From Candidatus Absconditabacterales bacterium (GTDB lineage: Bacteria; Patescibacteriota; Gracilibacteria; Absconditabacterales; Absconditicoccaceae): a stretch of DNA of 64,000 nucleotides. The position numbers and the translations under genes are program-made. The notes under the pieces are model-generated. The model was not told the DNA's origin. It saw only the letters and a program-made list of their open reading frames with translations, and did no database searches. The DNA lies in assembly GCA_937923605.1 (NCBI GenBank), contig CALDTY010000011.1, forward strand, positions 1 to 64,000, written 5' to 3'. Shown here in pieces: positions 37,922 through 48,661 of the stretch. The first letter of the stretch is position 1. Each line of letters begins with the position of its first letter.

Positions 37922-38752
37922 CTATATTTTTCTTCTCATGAGAAATATAGATATTCATATAATCACTAGTCATAATGACAACATTTGGCTAATATTAAAC
38001 AGAATACTATCTGGTAAATCCTTATAAGATTCAACAAAAAATCTAACTAATCATATACATATAAGATAGAATCAAGAAATATATCATATACGTGCCGTCT
38101 TTCTTTTGATGTAGAAAACATAAAGTAGAAGCCAAACAATAACTAACATTAATCATCACTCTAAAAGACTCTGGAGAATATTAGTATCAACTCTAAGTTG
38201 GGTATCAATAGATTCGTATACCCTGACCAATCAAGTATTTTTGAATACTGTAGCCGCAGTAACTCATATTTCGGTTACTGGCTTTCAAATCAATTCTTGG
38301 TTTAGAGAATTTCAGTATCTTCATAATAAGCTTCAGAGAGGGACAATTAATAATATTAATTCTCATAACATTACAAATTCTTTTCATGTAAATTTGAATT
38401 TCCTTGAAAGATAGATGATTCAGATTATTACTCATATGACACCTCACATATAGCTCATTCATCACTGATTAACCTTTAGTATACTCAAAAGATTGCTAGA
38501 AAATGACTGTCGATCGTAAAAAAGGACGTAACCGAGTCTTCATCATATAATTACTCACAGAATGACTATGATATATATATCATCTAGATGTTGCAGCAAC
38601 ATTTTTCTTAAATTGTCAAACTCATCTCAAAGATTTGCAAAAAATGTTGATCTTGAAATGTAATACAAAAAAGAATATCACACTAAAAATGTGATTAAAT
38701 AGAATAATCAATACCAATATACTGGCCATCAAAATAGTTCAAATGCAACCAT
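37922..38752 (-). CDS. lgt: Prolipoprotein diacylglyceryl transferase
   Basis: Lgt transfers diacylglycerol to the lipobox Cys of prolipoproteins. The 276-aa multi-pass protein shows GWPVYWYGLFYLITF, GGRLGYVLFYD, GGMSYMGGVIG and GRYGNSLNQELIGKP, the Lgt signature, with TGA at many of these glycines. The usual C-terminal helices follow. Its presence agrees with the lipoprotein at 28556. Confidence 0.94.
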
Positions 38753-38765
38753 ATGTAAGAAAAAA

Positions 38766-40061
38766 CTAGAATTTCTCGAATTCAAGGAAAGGCTTCAGTA
38801 CGTCAGGAACTAATATATCTCAATCTTTATTTTGATAATTTTCAACAATCGCTGCCAATGCTCTTCATAGAGCGACTGCAGTTCAATTCAATGAATGTGC
38901 AAATTCTTTTGCTCAGTTGATTGATACTTTTATATTTGCTCTACGTGTTTGAAAGTCAGTAGTGTTAGACGTACTAGTCACTTCTTTATGTTTTTCAATT
39001 CAAGGAAACCAGGCTTCTAGATCATATTTTTTAGCTGCTGGCGCTCATAAATCTCAAGTGACTATTCACAGTCTAAGGAAAGGTATACCCAATTCAGTAA
39101 AAATTTCCTCTTCGATCTCTCTCAAAAGTTCATGTTCTTTAGCGCTATCTTTTGGATTAACAAAACTGACCATTTCAACTTTATCAAATTGATGTAATCT
39201 AATTAATCACTTAGTGTCTTTTCAATATGTTCATGCTTCTCTACGATAGCAACTGCTAAATCAAACATATCTTAATGGTAATTGATTTTCATCAAATACT
39301 TCATTTGCATGTTGTGCAATCAAGGGAACTTCAGATGTTCAAATTAACCATAAATCATCCTCTTCCCACTCACTTTGTTCAAGTCCTTCTACTTTAGGGT
39401 TAACTCTATATAAGTTAGTTGAGTCATTAGGAAGAAATCAAGTAGCAAATAGAGCATCTTCTTTTACCAGCTGAGGCACAAGTGTCAAATTAAATCACTT
39501 ACTAACAAGCTTATTAGTAACTCGAGTCATAAGAGCAAATTGTAGTTGAGCAAATTGTCCTCTTATGATCTGAAATCTGGATCATGAAATCTTAACTGCT
39601 CTTTCTTGATCCAATAAACCTTTCTCCTCTAATAATTCCCAATGTGGCTTAGGATCAAAATCAAATACTGGTTTCGTTCATATTTCCTCAATAATATAAT
39701 TCTCATCGTCTGTTTTTCAGATTCTTACATCATCAAGAGCTGGATTTGGTATTTGCTTTAACAGTGAAGAGAAAACTGTATGTTCTTTATCATAATCCTT
39801 CTCTAAATTAGCTATTTCAATCTTAAGTCCTTGTACTTGTTCAACTAACTGCCTAAATTCATTACTTCATTTGTCAGTAATTTCTCCAACCGTTTTGGAG
39901 AATTCATTTCTTTTCGCTTTTAATGCATCAATTTTAGTTTGCAGATCTCTTACGTTAGTGTCAGCATCTGAAAACATTTTCCGGTCAATTACTACTCACT
40001 TATTGTTTGCTCAATCAATGTATTTCTGAGGATTCTCTCTATAGTCCTTTAAGTTTATCAT
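38766..40061 (-). CDS. serS: Seryl-tRNA synthetase
   Basis: SerS, 431 aa, full length. It has the N-terminal coiled-coil arm (KIDALKAKRNEFSKTVG), class II motif 2 ([27 protein letters not shown]) and motif 3 (SLNGTAVALGRALAAIVENYQ). The ATP and serine-binding residues (TSEVPL, EAWFPG) are present. TGA encodes glycines in EAGTYG and LGIVTGD. Start ATG 40061 begins MINLKDYRENP, typical for SerS. It is 14 nt upstream of lgt on the same strand. Confidence 0.96.
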
Positions 40062-40203
40062 CTAATCATGTATGAATAAATATCTTTTTTTACTTATTCT
40101 CACGCTAAGTTCAAACTACAATAAAAATAATGATGAGTTTCGTATTGACTAATTGCAACTTAAATCTATAGATTGGTTATCATTAATTAAAATAAATATA
40201 TAT

Positions 40204-40455
40204 ATGAAGCATTCAAAAGAGAACTATGAGGCAATAGCGAAACTAATTTCTAACAAGAATGTTGTTTCCATAAGACAAAACTCTGGAGTACCAGTTGTTG
40301 AAGGTGTATATATTACATCTATTCACAAAGAAACAGAAAACAAAAGTGATAGATATTTACTAGTAGAACATCAAAATGGTATTAGAATACATCCTAATAA
40401 CAAAATATCATTGGATAATGTAAAAGATATCACAACATCTGCTTTGGTGAACTAA
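40204..40455 (+). CDS. Small hypothetical protein
   Basis: An 83-aa ORF from ATG 40204; the ORF track's earlier TTG start at 40153 is less likely. The mid part (GVPVVEGVYITSIHK, RYLLVEHQNGIRIHPN) suggests a small beta-barrel such as an SH3- or Sm-like fold. It has no in-frame TGA but few glycines, so this is not informative. Single gene with a strong terminator 21 nt after the stop. Confidence 0.55.
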   Translation: MKHSKENYEAIAKLISNKNVVSIRQNSGVPVVEGVYITSIHKETENKSDRYLLVEHQNGIRIHPNNKISLDNVKDITTSALVN

Positions 40456-40475
40456 GACTATGAAATTTATAACTT

Positions 40476-40508
40476 AAAAGGAGTCGTTAGTATACGACTC
40501 CTTTTTTT
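40476..40508. terminator. Intrinsic terminator
   Basis: AAAAGGAGTCGT-TAGT-ATACGACTCC plus seven T. Ends the 40204 gene and, on the minus strand, the Nudix pair. Confidence 0.85.
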
Positions 40509-40525
40509 CATTTTAATAGAAACTA

Positions 40526-41191
40526 TTACTGGAGCGTGTTTTTTATTAACTCAATAAATGATATAATATCTTTTTCATAATGCTGAATAAAATACTTCAG
40601 ATCATCAGTAAATATATTAGGATATTGTTTAATCTCATTCTTAAGGTCCTGTAAATTATAGTATAAGATTCACATTACCTCTTGATCTACATTCTTTACT
40701 CTTCCAGCATATACTCAAAAATACAAATAAACTCTATTAGCAATCTTTATATCCTCGCCATCAATAACTTTATTTAAATGAACTAGATCTGTATCAATAT
40801 GGCTAATAATTGCTATAGTTTTTATATAATCCTTTAGAAGCATTAATCTTTGTTCAAAGTCCTCATCTTCATTTACAACTAAGGAAGGACATTGCAACTC
40901 CTCTACAGTTTCCACCATTACAGTATAATCAACTGGGTCACCATATTGAACATGTCCTCAAACTGTTTTATCCATAAGTCATGGATTATGATTCTTATGT
41001 TTAGCTCTTTTTTGAATAATGAGTTCTCATGACTCATTAAATAGAAGAATATCAACAATACTTACAGCCATTGAAGGTTCTCCTTCTTCTTTAAATTGCT
41101 TCGTTTGCTCTTTGTAAAAATCACTTCTAGAATATCAAACCGATCATTTATGTTTGTTTCAAAGCAATCGAGCTATAATTTGTTCAGACAT
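40526..41191 (-). CDS. Nudix hydrolase, isopentenyl-diphosphate-isomerase-like type (copy 1)
   Basis: A 221-aa protein with ESGELIIQKRAKHKNHNPGLMDKTVGGHVQYGD, a layout seen in IDI-type Nudix enzymes, then VETVEELQCPS as the metal-binding part of the Nudix box (the REUxEExGU Arg is Val, one Glu of G-x5-E is Asp). The C-terminal half is helical. It is paralogous to the next gene. Substrate unknown. Stop TAA, tandem with another TAG. Confidence 0.75.
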
Positions 41192-41220
41192 ACACAAACA
41201 GATGAATAAAATAGAAACTA

Positions 41221-41883
41221 CTAAACTTTTAAAGCAGTATCATTGATAAATTGATTTATTTGAGTGCGGTATTCAGTAATAAAAAAACTAAAATCGTCAG
41301 TGTACAAATCTGGAAATTTATCCATCTCTGCGTCAATTTCCTTTAGTGAGTATCTCAGTATTCACTTTGCTTCTCTATCTACTGTTCTTGTACTTCAACC
41401 ATATATTCCAAAATACAAATGAAATTTCTTTGGCACTTTTACTCATACTCAATCAAAGATTTGCGTAAATGTATGTACTTCACAATCAACATATCTAATA
41501 AGAGCAACTGTATGCAAATAGTCCTTAAGAACAGAGAATTTGTTCAGGAATTCGTTTCTTCAATGGACAACAAAAGAAGGGACTTCAAGTTCTTGCACAG
41601 TCTCTAGCATGACAGTATGATCAGGAGTGTCTCAGACACGTATATGTCATCAAATTGATTTATCTAGCAAATTTGGATTATGTTTTTTATGTCACGATCT
41701 TTTTTGAACGATAATCTCTCAATCCAAGTTGAATAGAAGAACTTGTATAACCTCAACAGAATTCTTTGGCTCAGTTCATGTGACATGTGAATTCATTATT
41801 TCATCATAGTATTTTTCTCTATCCATCGGATACAACATTCTATTATCCTCATCCATTGGGAATGTGTTTACAAATTCAGACAT
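41221..41883 (-). CDS. Nudix hydrolase, tandem paralog (copy 2)
   Basis: A 220-aa protein that aligns along its length with the gene at 40526: LDGEIIVQKRSGHKKHNPNLLDKSIGGHIRVGD and LETVQELEVPS. The spacing of the motifs is identical. Here the box is further degenerate (VQELEVPS). It lies 29 nt upstream of copy 1 in the same orientation, so the pair is a tandem duplication that has diverged. TGA glycines occur at matching positions. Confidence 0.75.
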
Positions 41884-41901
41884 AAAGTACAATATATAAA
41901 A

Positions 41902-42285
41902 TTAGAGTCAATCAATACTCATTGGATTTACAAGTTCTCAAGTTACAGTCTTAACCTTACCTGTTTCATAATTTCAAGAAAGACTACTATTATTAAAACT
42001 TCAATCATCTGAACTATTCTGCATACTGTTAGAATTTGGAAGCATTTCTTGTTTTGACTGAGTTCTTGACATATAGTTTCTAAATCTACTTATTATTATA
42101 GTCAGCAAAATCGGACCAAGAAATACAAAAAACAAGATCAAAGCAAGACTTCATGAATTTGATTGTCATGTAACTATTGAGGGAAACGTAGATTTTATAA
42201 ATGAAATAATATTTCATCAAAAGATAAATACTATAAATATTCACCAAAAAAGTAACTGACTTAAAGCTGATTCTTTCTTCTTCAT
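41902..42285 (-). CDS. Hypothetical membrane protein with two hydrophobic segments
   Basis: A 127-aa ORF: LLFWGIFIVFIFGGNIISF and SLALILFFVFLGPILLTIII are hydrophobic; the rest is Ser/Asn-rich and soluble (QEMLPNSNSMQNSSDDGSF). No family recognised. Same strand as the Nudix pair, 18 nt upstream. Confidence 0.55.
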
Positions 42286-42373
42286 GGTGTATACTTTATA
42301 AAATATTACTATACTTCTACGACATTTTAAGTATCTTTCAAGTAAGATTTCTTTGTATTCTTGATAATAAAAT

Positions 42374-42766
42374 ATGAGCCCAGAGATTATTCTGATATGA
42401 CTTTGATGAGCAGGCATTTGATTATTTATTGGATTTCTTCTAGCTAAAATTTTTTTCTACCAGAATGTTAAAGGACAGCGTAAGGATGCTGTGAAGAAAT
42501 CAAAGGATGTCACGTTGTGATATGTACATGAAAAACTTGCACCTATACTTCCTAATTTTCCATATAATTACAAAGATTTGACCTTTTTAGGTAAATGAGT
42601 AGATTATGTAGTATTTGATTGATTAAGTGAGTGAAATTTAAAGCAAGTTGTCTTCTTAGAAATTAAATCATGATGATCTAGAATGAATCAAAACGAAAAA
42701 ACAATCAAGAAAATAATTGATTTAAGACGTGTTAAACATGAAGTAATGAGAATAAAAAAACAATAA
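42374..42766 (+). CDS. Holliday junction resolvase-related endonuclease (PF10107-like)
   Basis: A 130-aa protein with an N-terminal TM (LGGAGIGLFIGFLLAKIFFY) and a small nuclease-like domain: FLGKGVDYVVFDGL, VVFLEIKSGGSRMNQNE, then KIIDLRRVKHEVMRI. The D-x-E-x-K (DYVVFD..FLEIKSG) pattern fits the PD-(D/E)xK-like Endonuc_Holl family. It precedes the PBP gene by 14 nt. Role in vivo unknown; the membrane anchor is unusual for a resolvase. Confidence 0.7.
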
Positions 42767-42779
42767 TTATCTCAATATA

Positions 42780-45029
42780 ATGTTTTGAAAACGACCTAAA
42801 ATAATACTTTTAGCAATATGATTGAGCTTCATACTCTCAATTATTTTTTCGGCATGGAATTTTGTCTTCTCATGACTTCCAGAGGTTTCTTTAAGTTCAT
42901 TGACAAATATACCACAAAAAACAATAATAACTGATAGAAATTGAGAAGTACTATATACATTCTTTGAAGAAGATAGAAGTTATGTTCCTTATGTTGATAT
43001 TCCCCCACATGTTCTCATGGCTGTACTTAGTGCAGAGGATCGTGACTACTGGAATCATGAGTGAATTGATAAATGGTGAATACTTAGGGCTTTAATTAAT
43101 AATATAAAACGTAGCCTTTGAGAAACATGATTAGAACTACAATGAGCATCTACAATATCACAACAACTAATAAAAAATACATACTTAACAAATGAAAGAA
43201 ATTTAAAAAGAAAAGTACAAGAAATTATTACAACTCGTAAAGTATATAAATTATTAGAAGAAAATTTTAGAGATCAATATCCAGATTTTAGTCAAAGTAA
43301 AATTAATCTTTTAGTGAAAAAGAAAATTCTAGAACTGTATATAAATCTTATCTATCTTGGTAATAATTCGTATTGAATAGGAACAGCAGCTAGGCATTAC
43401 TTTTGAAAGGAAGTAAGTGAGCTATCTTTACTAGAAAGTTCAGTAATTGCATGACTGCCCCAAGCTCCTTCAGCTTATAATCCACTTGTAAATAGAGCTG
43501 CAATGATGTGAGATCGACAAATAACAGATTGAACACATACTTACTTTCTAGAAGATGATTGAGAAAATTCTGATGTTTTTTTGAAACAGATTAAGAAAGA
43601 TCTTATTAAGAAGTCAGAAAGTGAAGGAATAACTTTAGATAATCCTTCGTGGATATGAGAATTACGAAAAGGCACGTTTGTAAATAACGATTTACAGTAT
43701 ACGTACTTATATGCTCCATGAAGAAAGGATTATGTATTACGAGCGATGTTTCAAGAATGATATATTAGTAAACAAGAACTTATCACTGCATTTATAGAAT
43801 CGATTGATATTGAATTTTGAACGTATGATTACAAAATTAAAGCTCCACATTTTGTCTTCTTTGTAAGAGATTTTATACTCAAAAATGAGACATTCAAAGA
43901 GTTAGATATATCATTAAATGACTTACTTCAATGATGATACACAATACGTACAACATTAGATATGAGTAAACAAATAGCCGCTGAAGAAGCAGCTAAAGAA
44001 ACTAGAAAAGGTCTAGAAAGTTTATGATGATCTAGCAGATCATTGCTTCACTTAGATAGTAAAAATTGAGATATTCTATCCTACTTATGATCGATTGATT
44101 ACTTTGATAATGAGGTAAACTGACAATATGATCTGATTCACGCAAGAAGACAACAATGATCTACTCTCAAACCATTTATCTTTGCTAAATTATTAGAAAA
44201 TTATCCACTTTGAATTGATTGAAAGATAAGTGATAATTATTATGCTGTTTCAGATGGACCAACTCCACGTAATGCAGATTGATCATATGCATGATTTAAA
44301 ACAATATCCCGAGCCTTAAATAACTCTAGAAATCTTACTGCAATTAGAGCATTTATGGCAAACTGATGAGAAACAATCATGAAGAAATTTCTTAAGGATA
44401 TATGATTAATTTGAATTATTGATGATCACCCATACTGATGGACACTAGCTCTATGAAGTGCTGAGGATTCTCTATATCACTTAGGTCAATCATATTTACA
44501 ATTAAGTTCACCAAACGACGTAATTCCAACTATAAATCCAATTCTTGATATTACTGGTCCTTACTGAGAAAATGTATATACCTCAAGAATATTACCAAGA
44601 AAGAGAGAAATAAAAAAGTGAAACGCTTATCAAATCTGGAATATACTGAAGAATCATCAGGAAGTCACTCCTTGATGGAGGTGAAAAATATTGTATTCTT
44701 GAATATGACAATATGCAGTTAAAACCTGAACCACAGATATTAAAAAAGACTTCATCACCTACCCTAAAGATGGATATGTGATACTGTATAATGCAGATGA
44801 CACGATGCTCTCTTGGGCATGAAATGTTGATAGCAAACCATTAAATAACAATGTTCTTTGAAGTGAAATTACTCAAGCATTCGTACAAACATATATTGAT
44901 AAAGTAGGACCAGATAAATTCGAATCAACAAAATATGATAGACCTAATGATCTTTTGCCTTGAGATGTATATAAACATACAAAAAATAGAAATGTACCTC
45001 TTAATGTTCAAGAAATTATTCGAAAATAA
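42780..45029 (+). CDS. Bifunctional penicillin-binding protein 1A (GT51 + transpeptidase)
   Basis: A 749-aa class A PBP. It has an N-terminal anchor (IILLAIGLSFILSIIFSAWNF), the glycosyltransferase domain with LSAEDRDYWNHEGI, ASTISQQLIKN and KKILELYIN, and the transpeptidase with SxxK serine in QQGSTLKPF, SxN in NNSRNL and KTG in AVKTGTT. This polymerises and cross-links peptidoglycan in the outer face of the membrane. TGA encodes Gly at GSTLKPF and in the GT51 motif HEGID. Length is normal. Together with MurI, MurD and GlmS it shows the organism makes peptidoglycan. Confidence 0.95.
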
Positions 45030-45052
45030 AGTTATCTATTACCTATATAACC

Positions 45053-46066
45053 ATGAGCCAAACGAAACTTATTTTCACTTGAGAGTCTACTTATCAAGTC
45101 CATGAAGCTATAAGCTATCGGAAGGATAATTTTATGCAAAAGTATTGAAATGAATGAGTTCATGTCTTTCGTCAAGGAGATATAAATATGTCTGAGTTGC
45201 AGTCATGTGTTTTTGGAGGCTGATTTTTTTCACAAAAATCTTTGGTTATTATCTATTGAGTTCCAAAAGATAATAATACTGAGAATAAACTCACTGCTTC
45301 AGAAAGTGAACCACTTGAGAAAATTCTTGAAGACAACTGGGACAAAATACCTGAAGAAACAATCTTAATCCTTGTGAGCTATAAGCCTGACAAGAGAACT
45401 AGGTCCTGGAAGTTTTTTTCTACCTCAACAACCATAAAAGAGTTTCCTAAGAAAAAGGGGAAAGATCTAACCTTGTTTGTTTTAGATAAGTCAACTTTAC
45501 TTAAATGAGAGAATATAATACACTTGATTGACTCAAAGCAAGCAGAAAAAATCGTATCTATTGTTGGAAATAATTTATTTAATCTACATTATGAATGTGA
45601 TAAAATAGTTCACTATTGTATATTCCATAATCTTCAAAAGATATCTAATGAAACAATTGAATGACTATTGTATCGTCAGGATCACGATAGTTTTAAAGTT
45701 ATTGATACAATCTTTAGCAATCCAGATGCTGCTTTAGAATATATAGGCCAAGCTCAGCAAAACAATCAAAACGAATATGAGTTTCTAGGAATGTTGTATC
45801 GATGATGTAAATTGATATTAAATTTACTTGAACTTGAAAAGCAATGAGTTTCTTCCTCTAAAGAGATGGCAAAAATACTAAGTCTACATCCATTTGCTGT
45901 ATCTAAACATAAAAGTAAATTATGAGAATATAGAAAAATTGAAGACAAAGTAAGTTCATTATTCTTATGACTCCTGCAATTAGAGTATAATCTTAAAACC
46001 TGACAATATCCAGCAGAGTGATTTTGGGTAAAAGTCAAAAGTCTAATATATGGAATTTCACAATAA
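45053..46066 (+). CDS. holA: DNA polymerase III delta subunit-like
   Basis: A 337-aa protein with a typical HolA layout: an N-terminal domain (KLIFTGESTYQVHEAI, GGGFFSQKSLVIIYGVPK), an ATP-free AAA+-like domain, and a C-terminal helical domain (LGMLYRGCKLILNLLELEKQG, LSLHPFAVSKHKSKLGEY). The Walker A motif is degenerate, as usual in delta. It clamps to the clamp-loader complex and opens the beta clamp. It follows the PBP by 23 nt. Its stop is followed by a hairpin whose T-run lies on the minus strand. Confidence 0.8.
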
Positions 46067-46069
46067 AAA

Positions 46070-46098
46070 AAGCCTGAAACATAAACAGTTCCAGGCTT
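46070..46098 (-). terminator. Terminator of the 46.1-48.6 kb block
   Basis: AAGCCTGAAAC-ATAAACA-GTTCCAGGCTT, with one mismatched pair. On the minus strand the 3' arm is followed by a run of seven T, so this ends transcripts from the TGA-free genes. The plus-strand side has no T-run. Confidence 0.75.
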
Positions 46099-46127
46099 GA
46101 TATCACTAATAAATCTTTTTCTAGAAT

Positions 46128-46667
46128 CTAACTATTCCTTCGTTTTCTTCTTTGTAATTCATCTCTTATACAAGTCGCTTTCTCATAATCTTCTTCATCC
46201 AATGACCCTTGTAAAATATAGGTCAGATGCTTCTCATCATAAGAAGATAAATCAAAATTTTCATTATCAAAAATAGACCTATCTGCAACTAAGATTATGC
46301 TAAATAGATAACCATAGATTAATGCAAATCTGACATCAACCTTGGTGATACATTTATCAATTCCTTTGATCTTAACTTTAGTATAAAATGAATTAGTTTC
46401 GACATCCTTTTGTAATTCAAAATATTCTATCTCTGCATCAAAAGCCTTTAGAATATCTGAGATCAACGAATATGGCTCAAAGAACAATTTTTCAAATGAT
46501 TCTGACTCAAAAAGATCATAATCATTAAAACAAGCATATAACATTTGAAGTTCATCCTTATCTAAGGCTACTTCAATACCTACATCAGATGTGCCTTCAA
46601 AAAGAAAACATTCATTAGGGACTTCTTCTTTGGTAGCAATAAGGCAATTAAGAATTACTTTTTTCAT
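46128..46667 (-). CDS. DUF151 (bifunctional nuclease-like) protein with C-terminal UVR motif
   Basis: A 179-aa protein. Residues 1-140 resemble DUF151/bifunctional nuclease domains (LISDILKAFDAEIEYFEL and TKVDVRFALIYGYLFSIILVA, equivalents of the LTHDLL and RPSDAIALAL regions). The C-terminus SLDEEDYEKATCIRDELQRRK is a UVR motif as in UvrB/UvrC. BFN plus UVR is common in Bacteroidota. All five Gly are GGN; no in-frame TGA. Stop TAG, ATG start 6 nt after the upstream gene. It differs in code usage from holA, 60 nt away. Confidence 0.7.
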   Translation of the reverse strand: MKKVILNCLIATKEEVPNECFLFEGTSDVGIEVALDKDELQMLYACFNDYDLFESESFEKLFFEPYSLISDILKAFDAEIEYFELQKDVETNSFYTKVKIKGIDKCITKVDVRFALIYGYLFSIILVADRSIFDNENFDLSSYDEKHLTYILQGSLDEEDYEKATCIRDELQRRKRRNS

Positions 46668-46672
46668 AAGTA

Positions 46673-47085
46673 TTATTTCTTTGATTTAGATGTAATTAGA
46701 TCTCTAATAGTAGCTGCCTTTTCAAATTCATCATTATCAAGAGCCTTTTTAAGTAATTTTTTAAGATTCGATAACGACATTTTATTAATATCTTTAAGAT
46801 CAACTACTTCACTAGTAAGTTTAGATATTACTTCTTCATAGGCAGGAATAAGTCTATCATTCATAAAATTTGTATATGGTCCTGTCCAATACCCTTTTTC
46901 TTCTTCACTTTCAAGATCTTCAAAATTTTCCTGATAAGCTTCCCATTCACTTATATTCTTTTCAATCATACTTACTGACCTAAAATTTTCTGCATACTGA
47001 CTAATAGCTTTGTCACTAATATTTTGCATAGCGATTTCAGCCATTTCAAATTCACAGGCTTGTTCAAGTTTTTCTAAAAAATCAT
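46673..47085 (-). CDS. UVR-motif protein, probable frameshift at its start
   Basis: The clear part encodes about 130 aa ending LKKALDNDEFEKAATIRDLI, a UVR motif. The natural ATG at 47085 would sit in an ATGA overlap with the previous gene's TGA, but after MIF the frame hits TAG. The coding frame starts one base off, in a T6 run, where one extra T would restore an uninterrupted frame. The next in-frame ATG is at 47044; the track's ORF to 47209 uses antecedent codons and is less likely. All glycines are GGN. It is either frameshifted, a sequencing slip, or starts at 47044. Confidence 0.55.
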
Positions 47086-47672
47086 ATGTTACCAGATATG
47101 AAATTTGTAAAGTACTCTTTAATTTTCTTTTTAGTGAGATCAAATAGAACTTCTCTAAATTTAATATTTGATCGTTGAGAAACATAGTTTGCATAGTACC
47201 AATGAACATTATTGGACATTAATTGGTTTTTTAATAAATCAATGATATCACTACAATAGTGTTCAATTTTATCAATTTGATTTTTCTTGACTGATTCATT
47301 AAATTTTTCAATCAAATCCATATATATTATAATATGCTTATAATGTACTAGGTAACAGATTGGTTTGTCAGAAAATTCAAAAGGTCCAGCATATTGTTTA
47401 TTACTTGGAGTGAAATATGAATGATGATATTTTGGTTGCTCATTTAAACCAAGTGCATCATATATATAATGATACCCATCTTCATTTATTCTAAGTTCAA
47501 TATTATAATCACCAATTTTTCTATCATAGTATGGTTCAGCTTTATTTATATAATATTTACCACAGTGAACATGTACAGAATGTCGGCGAATATATACTGT
47601 TGTACCAGGAACAATGTGACCAATTAATGGTAGTATTAAAACAGGATCAGATTTTTGTGTATCTTTCGTCAT
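47082..47672 (-). CDS. Hypothetical protein ending in TGA
   Basis: A 196-aa ORF that ends with NI and TGA. It has eight Gly, all GGN. With TGA=Gly the host would add about 17 residues before TAG (GFFRKTGTSLG...), which look like random tail. It contains Tyr/His-rich sequence (YYINKAEPYYDRKIGDY; HSYFTPSNK) and no known domain. Apparently designed for the standard code. It is co-linear with the UVR and DUF151 genes. Confidence 0.55.
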   Translation of the reverse strand: MTKDTQKSDPVLILPLIGHIVPGTTVYIRRHSVHVHCGKYYINKAEPYYDRKIGDYNIELRINEDGYHYIYDALGLNEQPKYHHSYFTPSNKQYAGPFEFSDKPICYLVHYKHIIIYMDLIEKFNESVKKNQIDKIEHYCSDIIDLLKNQLMSNNVHWYYANYVSQRSNIKFREVLFDLTKKKIKEYFTNFISGNI

Positions 47673-47689
47673 AGTTTATTTTTAGTATA

Positions 47690-48145
47690 TTATTTAATAG
47701 ATGCTTTGTGCATCATAACTTCTTTAGCAGATTTATAAAACATATCTGACACAAAAATTACATCAACTAATTGATTGACATAAGCCAATATAAGAACATC
47801 CTCTAAATGAATTTTATCAATTATTTTATTGTGACCAAAAACATAAGCATCACCAAAAACTTTCGTAAAAGAAACCGTAGGATCGTTCTTAAAATGACTG
47901 TACTCCGTAACAGATATAAAGTTTTTTAACAGTATATGATGTAATTTTTTATTCCATTTGGACCAAATACTGTTCAGTTGAAAAGCACCATCGCTCAGAT
48001 CTGTTTGGTTTGACAAAAGTAGTTCAGTAAGTTTATGAGTTGAATGAACTGGTAATTCAAACTCTACATTGTTTGGTAACATAAGATTAAAATAATATCC
48101 TCCTTGCTCACTTTCATAGAAAGTAAGATTATTCACTTGTATCAT
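47690..48145 (-). CDS. Hypothetical TGA-free protein
   Basis: A 151-aa ORF ending TAA. Five Gly, all GGN. The first half has beta-like strands (MIQVNNLTFYESEQGGYYFNLML), the second helices. No signal, no TM. No family recognised. Lies 17 nt upstream of the next gene in the same block. Confidence 0.5.
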   Translation of the reverse strand: MIQVNNLTFYESEQGGYYFNLMLPNNVEFELPVHSTHKLTELLLSNQTDLSDGAFQLNSIWSKWNKKLHHILLKNFISVTEYSHFKNDPTVSFTKVFGDAYVFGHNKIIDKIHLEDVLILAYVNQLVDVIFVSDMFYKSAKEVMMHKASIK

Positions 48146-48155
48146 AGAAATTGGT

Positions 48156-48566
48156 TTATTTTGCTTTAATGAAAACTTTTACATGCTTATGAATCATTCG
48201 GTACAATAAAACAAGATTAATGAGATCTGCCCCATTACTATGCTTCCATGTTTTCGACTTATTAACAGAAGCATTATCCGTTAAACTATACTGAATATAG
48301 TGAGCATCATTATGTTTTAAAACAATTTGTTCAAAAACAATATTCTCTTTTTTCTCAAAAAACTGTTTGAATAATGCTTTAGCTTTTGAGTTTGGTAAAT
48401 ACATTATACCCTTTCTATAACATTCATATTCTTGTTTCTGACCATTTGAAAATGGAATTTCGAGTTGATATTCAGAATTTTTGCATAAAAATCTTAACGC
48501 CATATCTGACATAAGATTGTTGTACGCAGAGCTATGCTCTTTTATTATTGATTTTTGTTTACTCAT
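48156..48566 (-). CDS. Hypothetical TGA-free protein
   Basis: About 136 aa if it starts at ATG (MSKQKSII), an internal start in the 155-aa track ORF whose GTG start is less likely. It contains LDFQ/Cys-rich helical segments and the motif GADLINLVLLYRMIHKHVKVF at its end. Three Gly, all GGN. It is the first gene of the block. The coordinates follow the track's stop at 48156. Confidence 0.5.
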   Translation of the reverse strand: MSKQKSIIKEHSSAYNNLMSDMALRFLCKNSEYQLEIPFSNGQKQEYECYRKGIMYLPNSKAKALFKQFFEKKENIVFEQIVLKHNDAHYIQYSLTDNASVNKSKTWKHSNGADLINLVLLYRMIHKHVKVFIKAK

Positions 48567-48661
48567 ATCGTTAGTATTTTTTATAATTAACTGATTTTTT
48601 TTGATTTGAAAGATCTTACACACTCATAAAATCTATGGTTTACATTGTAGATTTCAATGCT

